Source: Bifidobacterium sp. ESL0784 (GTDB lineage Bacteria > Actinomycetota > Actinomycetes > Actinomycetales > Bifidobacteriaceae). Taken from it: a DNA stretch of 64,000 nt. The DNA is taken from assembly GCF_029433295.1 (NCBI RefSeq), contig NZ_JAQTHV010000003.1, positions 454,491 to 518,490 of the forward strand, read 5' to 3'. Below are positions 20,201 to 28,038 of the stretch, piece by piece. Within the stretch, counting starts at the first letter, position 1. Every line of letters starts with the position of its first letter. A program made the position numbers and the translations under genes. The notes under the pieces are model-generated. The model was not told where the DNA came from. It worked only from the letters and a program-made list of their open reading frames with translations, and ran no database searches.

Positions 20201-20797
20201 CTCGAGATTATGGTCCATCAGTTCGATATAGAAATTATCCTTACCGAAGATGTCCTGCAGCTGGTGGGCGGCACGCAAGGCCTCTTTGTACTGCCCCAGA
20301 CGCAAGCGGGTCTGGATGATGCCGGATGGGCAGCCGGAGGTGCCGATAACGCCTTTGTGGTACCTTTCCAGTACCTCGTAATCCATACGCGGCCACTTGC
20401 CGACTCGGCCTTCCAGATTGGCCACCGACGAAGCCTTCATCAGATTGACCAGGCCCTCGTCGTTTTCGGCCCAAAGGGTCATATGGGTGATGAAACCACC
20501 GCCGGAGACATCGTCGCTACGTTGGGCTTCGGTGCCCCAGTGTACACGGGTTTTGTCGGTCCTGGAGGTCTCAGGAGTGACGTACGCTTCGATGCCGATA
20601 ATCGGCTTGATACCAGCGCTTACGGCATTGCTCCACATCTCATAGGCACCGTGCATATTGCCGTGGTCTGTAATACCGACAGCCGGCATTTCAAGCTCTT
20701 TGGCGCGGTTGATCAGATCGGGAATCTTGGATGCGCCGTCAAGCAGCGAGTAATGGGTATGGTTATGCAACTGAACGAAATTCCCGGAATTAGCCAT
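17225..20797 (-). CDS. dnaE: DNA polymerase III alpha subunit, DnaE
   Basis: About 1190 residues. The PHP domain opens with LHNHTHYSLLDGA; the polymerase active site carries LPDIDIDFDPEGR (two of the catalytic Asp) and the family motif GPGRGSAAGSMVAYAMG; a C-terminal OB fold (VTIAGLITSVDRR) follows. This is the replicative C-family polymerase of DnaE1 type. I chose the ATG at 20797 (MANSGNF) because GGAG precedes it; a GTG three codons earlier at 20806 is also open. It is at the end of the ftsZ-to-dnaE run, 80 bases after the Rlu gene. Confidence 0.97.
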   Translation of the reverse strand: MANSGNFVQLHNHTHYSLLDGASKIPDLINRAKELEMPAVGITDHGNMHGAYEMWSNAVSAGIKPIIGIEAYVTPETSRTDKTRVHWGTEAQRSDDVSGGGFITHMTLWAENDEGLVNLMKASSVANLEGRVGKWPRMDYEVLERYHKGVIGTSGCPSGIIQTRLRLGQYKEALRAAHQLQDIFGKDNFYIELMDHNLEIEKRVSKDLLKIAKDLGAPIIATNDSHYVHEADRGSQDAMLCINSGSHLDDPNRFKFDGSGYYIKSAEEMRELFKDLPEACDNTLEVAERCNVMFDDHEDGAFMPLFDCPDGWDETSLFLHDVQKGLEKRYEGNVPDDVRKQADYECGVICQMQFCGYFLVVADYINWAKTHGVMVGPGRGSAAGSMVAYAMGITELDPLEHGLIFERFLNPERVSLPDIDIDFDPEGRQKVLDYVADKYGHDKVAQCVIYGTIKTKQALKDSARIMGYEFSVGDRIVKALPPSKNGKDASLKEMFDPTSKKYAEAREFRELYDSDPDAKRITDQAKGIEGLIRQTGVHACATIMSATPITDTSPLLERTDGTVTTTFEYHTCETLGLVKNDFLGLSNLTVIRDTLKNIELNGKEPIDYTKIPLDDKETYQLLTRGDTLGVFQLDGDGMRALLKSLKPDNFNDISALIALYRPGPMDVDSHNNYAKRKNGLQPITPINDEVAEALAPVLDETYGLIVYQEQVQSAARILAGYSLGRADVLRRAMGKKKPEVLAKEQKPFFEGMKQHGYSQKAAQDVWDIFVPFAGYAFNKAHSAAYGLISYWTAYLKTHYPVEFMAALLQNERSNKDKTALYLGEARRMGIKVLPPDVNESRLEYAPVGDIIRFGLGAIRNVGDKAVQDIIAERESKRGKFVNFMDFIRRVPLSALNKRLVESLIKAGAFDSIDPNRRALFQIHESAIDSVVSLKRKQAEGQFDLFSGLGDDDGSEGESGDGAMGDAQVSVPDIEEWDKKTKLNFEREMLGLYVSDHPLSGMASVLNSLRDMSIAQLVNSAANMDDRQQVTIAGLITSVDRRVSKKGNPWAIVTIEDMESSIQCMFFGRAYTGAADKLAVDEVVQIRGQVEQRDETVSLRANDMNVPNLVAEDERPLVLTLPQTALNRPHVMKLGRILTGHPGVCEVKLAIMDSDGNARVLTFGDRFRVKRDTSLFAEIKILFGPKCLPAS

Positions 20798-20877
20798 GCT
20801 CTCCACGATACCGAGCCGGTCAGACTCGAAAAGCCTTCAGCGAATCATTTTCGGGTATATGTTTTGATCAAAAAATT

Positions 20878-21804
20878 CTATTCTTTTTCTTGTTTGTCTT
20901 CGCGCACGACGTCCAACGCATGCTGCAAATCGGCGGGATAACGGGACTCTACCACAGTGCGGACGTGGGTGCGGGGATGCTTGAATTCCAAGCGCATCGC
21001 GTGCAGCCATTGGCGAGTCAGGCCCAAGCGATCAGCCAACACGGGATTGGCGCCATACATCGAGTCGCCTACCAGCGGATGGCCGATGGACGAAAAATGT
21101 ACACGGATCTGGTGGGTGCGGCCGGTTTCGAGATTGACGCTTACGAGTGTCGCTTCGCTGAACCGCTCAAGCACATCCCAATGCGTAATCGCCTTTTTGC
21201 CAAGAGGAGTGACGGTGAAGCGGAAATCCGAGACTTTGGCACGGCCGATGGGCGCTTCGATGGTCGCCTTGTCGTGGGTCAGGTTGCCCTGCGCAAGTGC
21301 ATGATAGATTTTGGTCACTTCGTGATGGGCAAATTGACGGCGCATCTCTCGATAGGCCAAGTCGGATTTGCATACCAGCATCAATCCGCTGGTACCGACG
21401 TCGAGTCTGCTGACGATACCCTGTCTGCCGGGAGCTCCCATAGATGTGATATGTACTCCGCGGGCCAAAAGACTGCCCAAGACCGTCGGCCCCGTCCACC
21501 CGGCCGAAGCATGCGCAGCGACGCCGACAGGCTTGTCGACCACGACGATATCTTCGTCCTCGTAGACGACGGTCATGTCTTCCGCCAGCGGTTCCGGCTC
21601 AGGATCGGGCTCAACGATATCGAATTCAACCGTATCGCCGCTGGCCAGTGTTCCCGATTTTGAAATTTGGTGCTGTAATACAGATACCTCGCCGGCCTCA
21701 ATAAGTTCGACGGCTTTGGAACGCGAGACGCCAAGCATCTTCGCTACGGCAACGTCAAATCTCTTGCCGATCAAAGCATCCGGGGCAGGTACCAGTCGGC
21801 TCAT
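20878..21804 (-). CDS. rluD: RluA-family 23S rRNA pseudouridine synthase
   Basis: 308 residues: an S4 RNA-binding domain (about 10-70, SRSKAVELIEAGEVSV) and an RluA-type synthase domain. The catalytic Asp is in IVSRLDVGTSGLMLV, and GRTHQIRVHF is the second family signature. It isomerises uridines of 23S rRNA. Its start overlaps the lspA stop by four bases, so the two are translated as a pair, as is common in Gram-positives. RluD is the best name, but RluC or a paralogue cannot be excluded. Confidence 0.9.
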   Translation of the reverse strand: MSRLVPAPDALIGKRFDVAVAKMLGVSRSKAVELIEAGEVSVLQHQISKSGTLASGDTVEFDIVEPDPEPEPLAEDMTVVYEDEDIVVVDKPVGVAAHASAGWTGPTVLGSLLARGVHITSMGAPGRQGIVSRLDVGTSGLMLVCKSDLAYREMRRQFAHHEVTKIYHALAQGNLTHDKATIEAPIGRAKVSDFRFTVTPLGKKAITHWDVLERFSEATLVSVNLETGRTHQIRVHFSSIGHPLVGDSMYGANPVLADRLGLTRQWLHAMRLEFKHPRTHVRTVVESRYPADLQHALDVVREDKQEKE

Positions 21805-22367
21805 CGGCTGTTCTCTCCCCTATCCTCGACGCTATACGACGGCTCCACATCGGTGTCTTCGGTATTGTTCATATCTTTTGCACTGAACGAAACGCTGGTC
21901 AACAGCAAAACGATAATAAGGACCGCGGCGATTCCCAGCTCGATATCGGCCACATTGCCAACAGACCAGCCATAGTTGAGAAAATCGACCACTTTACCAT
22001 TAAGGAAACCGTCGGCGAAAACGACGCGGTCGATAAGATTGCCGAAAGCTCCGGCAAATGCCAACGTCAACGCCGCCGTCCACCAAAGCGAAACCGTGGT
22101 CAGGGCCAGATACACCAACGCCACACAGGCCACGAAAGCCAGACATGAAATCAGCCAGGTGACTGACGAACCCATTCCCAGCGACGCCCCGGGATTACGG
22201 ACCAGCGTCAGCCCCAGCAGCTTCGGAATGACGATGATGGTTTTGCCATCGCTCAGCGCGCCCTGCGCCCACACTTTGGTGAGTCGATCGGCCAACAGCG
22301 CCACCACGGCTACGATAACGAAAACGGCCACACGATTGCGCGGCCGTTTGGGTGATACATTCTTCAT
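21801..22367 (-). CDS. lspA: Lipoprotein signal peptidase (signal peptidase II)
   Basis: About 188 residues with four membrane spans. The two catalytic Asp motifs are GNLIDR near the middle and GNVADIEL near the fourth span. It cleaves the signal peptide of prolipoproteins after diacylglyceryl transfer. The frame is open to 22439, but the ATG at 22367 (MKNVSPKRP) gives a normal N-terminus and starts 14 bases after the divIVA stop. Confidence 0.93.
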   Translation of the reverse strand: MKNVSPKRPRNRVAVFVIVAVVALLADRLTKVWAQGALSDGKTIIVIPKLLGLTLVRNPGASLGMGSSVTWLISCLAFVACVALVYLALTTVSLWWTAALTLAFAGAFGNLIDRVVFADGFLNGKVVDFLNYGWSVGNVADIELGIAAVLIIVLLLTSVSFSAKDMNNTEDTDVEPSYSVEDRGENSR

Positions 22368-22380
22368 ATCGATGGCCGAA

Positions 22381-23655
22381 TCAGTCCTTGGACTCTTCCA
22401 TCTTGTTGTACGTGTTCGTATCGCTGACCTGGGAGACAAGCTGGCCCAAGAACTCAGTGAGACGAGTGCGGTACTCGGTCTCGAACTGCTTCAGGCTCTG
22501 GATATTGTCCTCGATGACCTTGGACTGCGATGCGAGGTTGTCACGCACCTGCTGGGCATAGGTCTCAGCAGCCGAACGGGTCTTCTGGTCGTACTCGGCG
22601 GCGCGACGCTGAACTTCGGACTCGTAGGTATCGGCCGTAGAATGCTTCTGCGTGGAATAATCATCAGCGGCTGTACGGGTCTTCTGTGCATATGCATCCG
22701 CTTCGGAGCGGGTCTGCTTGGAATATTCCTCAGCCTTGCCACGGGTCTGCTTGGCATACTCGTCGGATTCATTGCGTGTGCGGGTCGAATAGTCGTTGGC
22801 TTTGTTGACCAGTTCCTGGTACTTGGCCTGGCTGGCGTCGGTAATTTCCTTGGCCTTCGCCTTGCCCTTGTCGACGTACTGGTCGTGCAGCTGCATGGCA
22901 AGCGTCAGCATGGCGGTCGCACGCTCGGGCTCGCTATTGGCTCCAGCAGCAGCTCCTGCGATCTTCTGCAGGCTGCCGGTCTCGGTACTCGGCTCAATCT
23001 TGGAGACCTGGGCGCGCAACTGATTCTCGCGTTGCTTGGATTCCTCAAGCTGACGGGAAAGATCCTGCAGCTTCTGGCTCTGCTCGCTGGCATTGGAGAG
23101 CTGCTTCTTGGCCTGTTCCAGTTCACGGGTGAGCTTCTCGTTGCCGTTGCGGAATTCGTCGCGCTCATGCTGGACGGCGACAAGCTGGTTGTCGATATCC
23201 TTCTTGCCGGCGGCCTGCGCTGCCTGAGCGGTGAGCTGATCGATCTGGGAGTTCAAGCGATCTACCTGATCCTTCAACTGCTTGTTCTGCTCAGCCAGGG
23301 CCCTGTTGCTTTCTTCGGCTTCGGCGAGCTTTGAGGCATCCACACTTGCGGTAGCAGACTGATTGGTGGCATTCTGCTGTTGGCTGGCCGCCGTCTTCAG
23401 GGTTTGGTTTTCGCGGCTCAAGGTCTGGACCTGGCTGGTCAAATCAGAAATCTTGGAATTGAGCTTGCTGACATCCGGACCCAGCGACTGCGTCGACTGA
23501 CCGTTGCCATTGGCCATAGCCTGCTTGCCGAGAGCTTCGACGGTCTCGGTTACCTGATCGAGGAAGTCATCGACCTCTTCGACATCGTACCCTTCTTTAA
23601 AACGTACGGTTTGGAAGGCATGTTCCCTGATATCTTTCGGCGTTAACAGTGCCAT
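22381..23655 (-). CDS. divIVA: DivIVA/Wag31-family coiled-coil protein
   Basis: 424 residues. The N-terminal DivIVA lipid-binding motif is LTPKDIREHAFQTVRFKEGYDVEEVDDFLDQV. The rest is a long coiled coil rich in Gln, Lys and Glu, with a tail of repeats such as EEYSKQTRSEADAYAQKTR (about 290-380). In actinobacteria this protein marks the cell poles and directs polar growth. It sits in the usual place between yggT/sepF and lspA. Confidence 0.93.
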   Translation of the reverse strand: MALLTPKDIREHAFQTVRFKEGYDVEEVDDFLDQVTETVEALGKQAMANGNGQSTQSLGPDVSKLNSKISDLTSQVQTLSRENQTLKTAASQQQNATNQSATASVDASKLAEAEESNRALAEQNKQLKDQVDRLNSQIDQLTAQAAQAAGKKDIDNQLVAVQHERDEFRNGNEKLTRELEQAKKQLSNASEQSQKLQDLSRQLEESKQRENQLRAQVSKIEPSTETGSLQKIAGAAAGANSEPERATAMLTLAMQLHDQYVDKGKAKAKEITDASQAKYQELVNKANDYSTRTRNESDEYAKQTRGKAEEYSKQTRSEADAYAQKTRTAADDYSTQKHSTADTYESEVQRRAAEYDQKTRSAAETYAQQVRDNLASQSKVIEDNIQSLKQFETEYRTRLTEFLGQLVSQVSDTNTYNKMEESKD

Positions 23656-23772
23656 AAACTTTTACACCTCACTTTGGGCATAATGCCTCTGATTTTTTGA
23701 CTCTTGAACAAATCTTACACCAAGCAGTGTACCCGAAGGTCTCACATTTTCTCCAAGATACTTATTTTATGT

Positions 23773-24099
23773 TTATTGTTCCCATGAAACCTGTTGCGAG
23801 GACGAGAACCTGTCATTGCCCGGTGTGGATTCCGAATCGATCGAAGAAAAATACGACGAAGACGATGAGACGTCCGGTACGAAGCCCTGCGCGCCAGCCC
23901 CCATACCGGAGACCGGGCCAGCGGAAGAAGCACCCGCACCAAGCTGGCCCTCAAGATACGAAATCCGCTGTTGCTGCGCGGTCAGAGTGTCAGCGACCTG
24001 ATCGAGGAAATCATCGACTTCCCCGACATCATAGCCTTCCTTAAAACGCACTACTTGGAACGCCTTATTGCTTACTTGTTGTGCCGTCAGCAACACCAT
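23773..24099 (-). CDS. Short DivIVA-domain paralogue
   Basis: About 108 residues with the same opening as its neighbour (LTAQQVSNKAFQVVRFKEGYDVGEVDDFLDQVADTL), a short helix, then a Gly/Ser/Ala-rich C-terminus. It keeps the membrane-binding motif but lacks the long coiled coil, so it may modulate the full-length protein or be a cut-down copy. Start is the ATG at 24099 with AGAAAGG eight bases upstream; the frame opens at 24117. Confidence 0.85.
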   Translation of the reverse strand: MVLLTAQQVSNKAFQVVRFKEGYDVGEVDDFLDQVADTLTAQQQRISYLEGQLGAGASSAGPVSGMGAGAQGFVPDVSSSSSYFSSIDSESTPGNDRFSSSQQVSWEQ

Positions 24100-24150
24100 A
24101 ATATGGCCTTTCTCCATGAGGAAGCGGAATTCTGCCCCGAAAATTGAAAA

Positions 24151-24429
24151 CTAAATGATGAACGCCACCACAGCCAGAATGAACCACAACACCACCGGTG
24201 TGAAGTCCAATCCGCCATTGCCCATACGGATGACGGGAATGAACCGGCGCAACCAGCGCAACGGTGGCTCAGTCAAAACATAGAAGACATTGATAATCGC
24301 ACCAATCACGGGGCCCGGACGCCAGCGCGGAATCAGCACGAGCACCCAGTCAATCAGTACTCTGATAAAGAGCACCGTCTCATAAATGCTGATAAGCCAC
24401 TTGATCAGGTAAAGGATGGTATACAGCAT
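24151..24429 (-). CDS. YggT family membrane protein
   Basis: 92 residues with two main hydrophobic segments (start LYTILYLIKWLISIYETVLFIRVLIDW, end DFTPVVLWFILAVVAFII) and the family pattern PLRWLRRFIP in between. YggT proteins sit in the membrane in cell-division clusters next to sepF and divIVA; a role in division or osmotic response is proposed but unproven. The stop of sepF is six bases upstream. Confidence 0.9.
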   Translation of the reverse strand: MLYTILYLIKWLISIYETVLFIRVLIDWVLVLIPRWRPGPVIGAIINVFYVLTEPPLRWLRRFIPVIRMGNGGLDFTPVVLWFILAVVAFII

Positions 24430-24435
24430 AAAACC

Positions 24436-24924
24436 TCAGAACAGGCCGTCTTCGGATTCGTCGGAAGATGACTGATCCACCTTGATGTTGACCTGAGCAG
24501 GGCTCAGCAGGAAGACCCTGGGCGTGACACGCTCAAGCGAACCGCGGACACCGAAGACCACGCCTGCGGAAAAGTCGACGATGCGGTAGGCGACAGCTTC
24601 GGAGACACCGGTCAGATTCAAGACCACCGGAATGCCGTCGCGAATGGCACGACCGACCTTCTGTGCCTCGTCATAGGATTTGGGATGAATCGTGGTGATA
24701 CGGTTGATACGGCCTGCCGGGAAAGGCTTGGCTGCGCGCGAAGACGAAGAGCTGTCCTGACTTTGGGTAACCGAAGCCGTATGCGGGGTGATCGGTGTCA
24801 CAGTGCTGTCCGAATCGAAATCGGAGGGTGCGGCATCTTCGGCTTCCATCGTTTCGTCGTCATCGTCGTCGACGACATCGGACATTCCAAGATATGACAT
24901 CGCCTTTTTCATATATCCAGCCAT
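24436..24924 (-). CDS. sepF: Cell division protein SepF
   Basis: 162 residues. The N-terminus (MKKAMSYLGMSD) is the amphipathic membrane-targeting helix, then an acidic disordered linker (DDDDETMEAEDAAPSD), then the SepF core (about 75-155: FSAGVVFGVRGSLERVTPRVFLLSPAQV). SepF anchors FtsZ to the membrane in Gram-positives that lack FtsA. It lies between ftsZ and yggT. AAGGA six bases before the ATG supports the start. Confidence 0.95.
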   Translation of the reverse strand: MAGYMKKAMSYLGMSDVVDDDDDETMEAEDAAPSDFDSDSTVTPITPHTASVTQSQDSSSSSRAAKPFPAGRINRITTIHPKSYDEAQKVGRAIRDGIPVVLNLTGVSEAVAYRIVDFSAGVVFGVRGSLERVTPRVFLLSPAQVNIKVDQSSSDESEDGLF

Positions 24925-24945
24925 AACAATCCTTTCGTCTTCTCT

Positions 24946-26142
24946 TTAGCGCAGGAAATCGGGGATATCGAGATCGCCGGGATCATCGGGCGAAGACGAT
25001 TCATCGGGATCGTCATACGATTCGTTCTCCGGAGTGTGCGAAACGGTCGGGGTGTCCAGATCGGGCATATGACGGACCAGCGGGGTCTGCGGTTCGGACA
25101 CATAGGTTTCCGCCGACGAACTGGCGTTGCGCGACGCCGTATCTGAACCCTCGTCGAGGTTCTCGGCGTCCTTCTTGCCTTCGGCGTCGAAACCTGCCGC
25201 GATGACGGTGACACGGACCTCGTCGCCATAAGCATCGTCGAGCGCGAGACCCCAAATAATCTGGGCTTCCGGATGGATGGCCTTGCGAACCAGTTCGGTG
25301 GCGTCGCTGGCTTCCTGCAGCTTCAGGTCGGTAGGACCGGCGATGTTGATGAGAGCACCGTGGGCGCCCTCGATACTCTCTTCGAGCAACGGCGAGCTGA
25401 TGGCGATTTCGGCGGCCTGGGTGGCGCGGTCCTCGCCGCGTGCCGAGCCGATGCCGAAGAGGGCCGTGCCCGCGCCACGAAGAATCGCGGTGACATCTGA
25501 GAAGTCGACGTGGATGTAGGAGTTCATCGTGATCAGGTCGGTGATGCCCTGTACGCCGGCCAGAAGCGCGGTATCCGCGGTCTTGAAAGCATCTACGATG
25601 CCGATGGTCTTGTCGGAAAGCTCAAGGAGACGATCGTTGGGGATGACAATGAGCGCATCGACTTCCTTGCGCAGGTTCTCGATACCAAGTTTTGCGGAGG
25701 CAGCACGCTGTGGACCCTCGAAGGCGAACGGACGAGTGACGACAGCTATTGTCAGCGCACCCTGCTGGTGGGCCGCACGAGCCACGATCGGGCTTGCACC
25801 GGTTCCGGTGCCGCCACCTTCGCCGCAGGTGACGAAGACCATATCGGCGCCCTTGAGGGCCTCTTCGATATCCGACTGGTGATCCTGCGCGGCTTTGGCG
25901 CCTTTTTCGGGGTCAGCCCCGGCTCCGAGCCCACGGCTGGAGTGATCGCTCAGGGAAATCTTGACATCTGCGTCGCTGCGGAGCAAATCTTTCGCGTCGG
26001 TATTAATCGCTACAAATTCAACGTTTTGCAAGCCTTCGGCAATCATGCGATTGACGGCGTTACCACCGGCACCACCGACACCGACCACCTTGATGCTTGT
26101 TTTATCGTTGAAATTGTCATTCTGGGCAATCTCGCTCACCAT
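24946..26142 (-). CDS. ftsZ: Cell division GTPase FtsZ
   Basis: 398 residues. The nucleotide-binding motif is GGGTGTGASP (the usual form is GGGTGTGAAP), and the tubulin-type core and a C-terminal tail ending DLDIPDFLR, which binds SepF, are present. It polymerises into the division ring. The region from about 320 to 385 is a Ser/Pro/Asp-rich linker. AGGAGAC lies just before the ATG. The ylmD/ylmE-type genes often found between ftsZ and sepF are absent. Confidence 0.98.
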   Translation of the reverse strand: MVSEIAQNDNFNDKTSIKVVGVGGAGGNAVNRMIAEGLQNVEFVAINTDAKDLLRSDADVKISLSDHSSRGLGAGADPEKGAKAAQDHQSDIEEALKGADMVFVTCGEGGGTGTGASPIVARAAHQQGALTIAVVTRPFAFEGPQRAASAKLGIENLRKEVDALIVIPNDRLLELSDKTIGIVDAFKTADTALLAGVQGITDLITMNSYIHVDFSDVTAILRGAGTALFGIGSARGEDRATQAAEIAISSPLLEESIEGAHGALINIAGPTDLKLQEASDATELVRKAIHPEAQIIWGLALDDAYGDEVRVTVIAAGFDAEGKKDAENLDEGSDTASRNASSSAETYVSEPQTPLVRHMPDLDTPTVSHTPENESYDDPDESSSPDDPGDLDIPDFLR

Positions 26143-26246
26143 AGTCTCCTGTCACTTCACGGTTATGCCTATTACTCTATCGCAGAACACGCCTAAATTA
26201 AGACTATTTCCCGGGGTGTACCACAGATTTTTTGGATTTTTTTAAA

Positions 26247-27560
26247 TTAGTAGCTGGCATCCATGGGGTCATCACCGAAAAGCTGCTCGCGCTCCTCATG
26301 GGTAGTGGTGCGCGAATCGAACCAACCGTAAGGGACGTGAACCTTTTTCGCGTAGCGAACACGGCCACGAGGTTTGTCGGCGATGCGTTCCGGGTATGTG
26401 ATGGACGGGTCAAGTTTGTCCATTACCTTTTTGACATCATCCAACGTTTCGGATTCCATGAATTCACGTCGGGTTGTGCCACCGACCGGGAACCCCTTGA
26501 GGTACCAGGCGACGTGCTTGCGCAAATCGTGTACGGCCATGGTCTCATCGCCGTCATAGAAGCGCAGCAACAGTTGACCGTGTGCCATGATGATCTGGAA
26601 AACACCGCCCAGCGTCGGGCTGAAGCGTTCGTCGGAGCCGGCGAAGGCGTGCTTGATGTCGGAGAAGATCCATGGCCTGCCTTGGCATCCGCGGCCGATG
26701 GCGACGCCGGCGCAACCGGTTTCGCGCACCATTTCCAGTGCATCCTCGGCTCCCCAGATGTCGCCGTTGCCGAAGACAGGGATATCCACGGCTTCAACGA
26801 GTTCAGCAATGCGGCTCCAGTCGGAGTGGCCACCATAATATTCTGCGGTTGTACGCGCGTGAAGCGTTACGGCGGCACAGCCTTCGTCTTCAGCGATACG
26901 GGCCGCATCGAGGAAGGTGGTGTGATCAGCGTCGATGCCGACGCGAATTTTGGCAGTTACAGGAATATTGGCATCGCTGCACACCTCGACCACGCGATGA
27001 ATGAGCTCGCGGAACAAATCCGTTTTCCATGGCATCGCAGAACCGCCGCCACGACGGGTTACTTTGGGCACCGGACAGCCGAAGTTCAGATCAACGTGAT
27101 CGGCTAGATTGCCATGAACCACCATCTGCGCAGCCTGCGCGGTGATATTGGGATCGACGCCGTAGAGCTGCAGTGAACGAATCTTCTCGGTGGGTGCGAA
27201 ACGGCAGAGGCGGAACGCTTTGGGATTGCGGGCGACGAGTGCTCTCGCAGTAATCATTTCGGCGACATACAGCCCATCGGGACCATACACACGGCAAATC
27301 GAACGGAACGGCCAGTTGGTCACGCCCGCCATCGGAGAGAGCACCACCGGAGTCTCGATATGCAATGGTCCCAAGTCGACGGGCGCGATCTTCGGCAACG
27401 GCTTGCCATCATCCGCGGCTTCATATTCGCCATCCTGCGCACTGGTTTCGCTTGAATCCAACCCGGGCAGCCCCTTGAGCACCTCATCCCAGCCATCATC
27501 AAACCGCTGCCGAGCCTCCGAATAATCCACTTTGCTCAGCCATTCCTTAAAATCCTTCAC
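26247..27560 (-). CDS. dusB: tRNA-dihydrouridine synthase, Dus family
   Basis: 437 residues, a flavin-dependent TIM barrel. SPMAGVTNWPFR opens the barrel (FMN site), the catalytic Cys is in LNFGCPVPKVTRRGGGSAM, and GNGDIW is the later phosphate loop. It reduces uridines in the tRNA D-loop. Length and N-terminal acidic extension (about 70 residues) fit the actinobacterial DusB-like group. Start is GTG at 27560 with AGGTGA upstream. Confidence 0.93.
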   Translation of the reverse strand: MKDFKEWLSKVDYSEARQRFDDGWDEVLKGLPGLDSSETSAQDGEYEAADDGKPLPKIAPVDLGPLHIETPVVLSPMAGVTNWPFRSICRVYGPDGLYVAEMITARALVARNPKAFRLCRFAPTEKIRSLQLYGVDPNITAQAAQMVVHGNLADHVDLNFGCPVPKVTRRGGGSAMPWKTDLFRELIHRVVEVCSDANIPVTAKIRVGIDADHTTFLDAARIAEDEGCAAVTLHARTTAEYYGGHSDWSRIAELVEAVDIPVFGNGDIWGAEDALEMVRETGCAGVAIGRGCQGRPWIFSDIKHAFAGSDERFSPTLGGVFQIIMAHGQLLLRFYDGDETMAVHDLRKHVAWYLKGFPVGGTTRREFMESETLDDVKKVMDKLDPSITYPERIADKPRGRVRYAKKVHVPYGWFDSRTTTHEEREQLFGDDPMDASY

Positions 27561-27659
27561 GTATCACCTATTTTTTATTTACTCAATATTCGTCGTTTAT
27601 TTAATGTTCGTAAAAACAATACTTCGACTGGCGTGCTTGGGGCTGGGGCATACAATGTC

Positions 27660-27770
27660 CGACACGCTCTGGGCCTCGCCGTTAAGCAATCAGTCCAGTG
27701 GACTGATTGTAGGCGAGGTGAGCGCGATTCTCGAGCGCGAAGGCGAAATCTACGATTTCGCGGCCAAGTC
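27660..27770. repeat. Cluster of inverted repeats between dusB and glyS
   Basis: CAATCAGTCCA (27687-27697) and TGGACTGATTG (27699-27709) form a perfect palindrome around one base, nested inside CCTCGCC/GGCGAGG (27674-27680, 27712-27718). A second hairpin is GCGAAATC/GATTTCGC with a three-base loop (27743-27761). The pattern looks like a repetitive extragenic palindrome. No gene is visible in this part of the 478-base gap. Confidence 0.55.
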
Positions 27771-27889
27771 TTTACGGTCAAGCATCGCATATCCCCGGCC
27801 CACCACTCAACACGTTTTGAAACTCAGCCGCTTAACTCTAAACAACTGCAGATGCCTACTTTAAATCCAAATACAAACAGTTAGATTCC

Positions 27890-28016
27890 GTTGAGTGCTG
27901 GGCGTCGGGATATGCGATGGCTAGACATAAAGCTTGGCCTACCGGCCTGGAAGGTATCTAGACATTGTATATCCCGACACCCAGCAACGCCAGTTAAAGC
28001 TTGTGCACAGCTTTTT
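27890..28016 (+). ncRNA. Candidate structured RNA or terminator region
   Basis: GCTGGGCGTCGGGATAT (27897-27913) pairs, with one mismatch, with ATATCCCGACACCCAGC (27969-27985). Inside is a GGCC/GGCC hairpin (27936-27947). AAAGCT/AGCTTT (27996-28001, 28009-28014) followed by T's resembles a plus-strand terminator. The left arm can also pair with CATCGCATATCCC at 27783-27795, which would exclude the first pairing. The minus strand carries the same structure between glyS and dusB. No known RNA family was recognised. Confidence 0.35.
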
Positions 28017-28038
28017 ATTAACCAGTCTTCAGAGCGAC

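Noticed and set aside
17810..20941. 1043-codon open frame on the plus strand
   Set aside because: It lies opposite dnaE, has no known domain and no ribosome site, and reflects the codon bias of dnaE.
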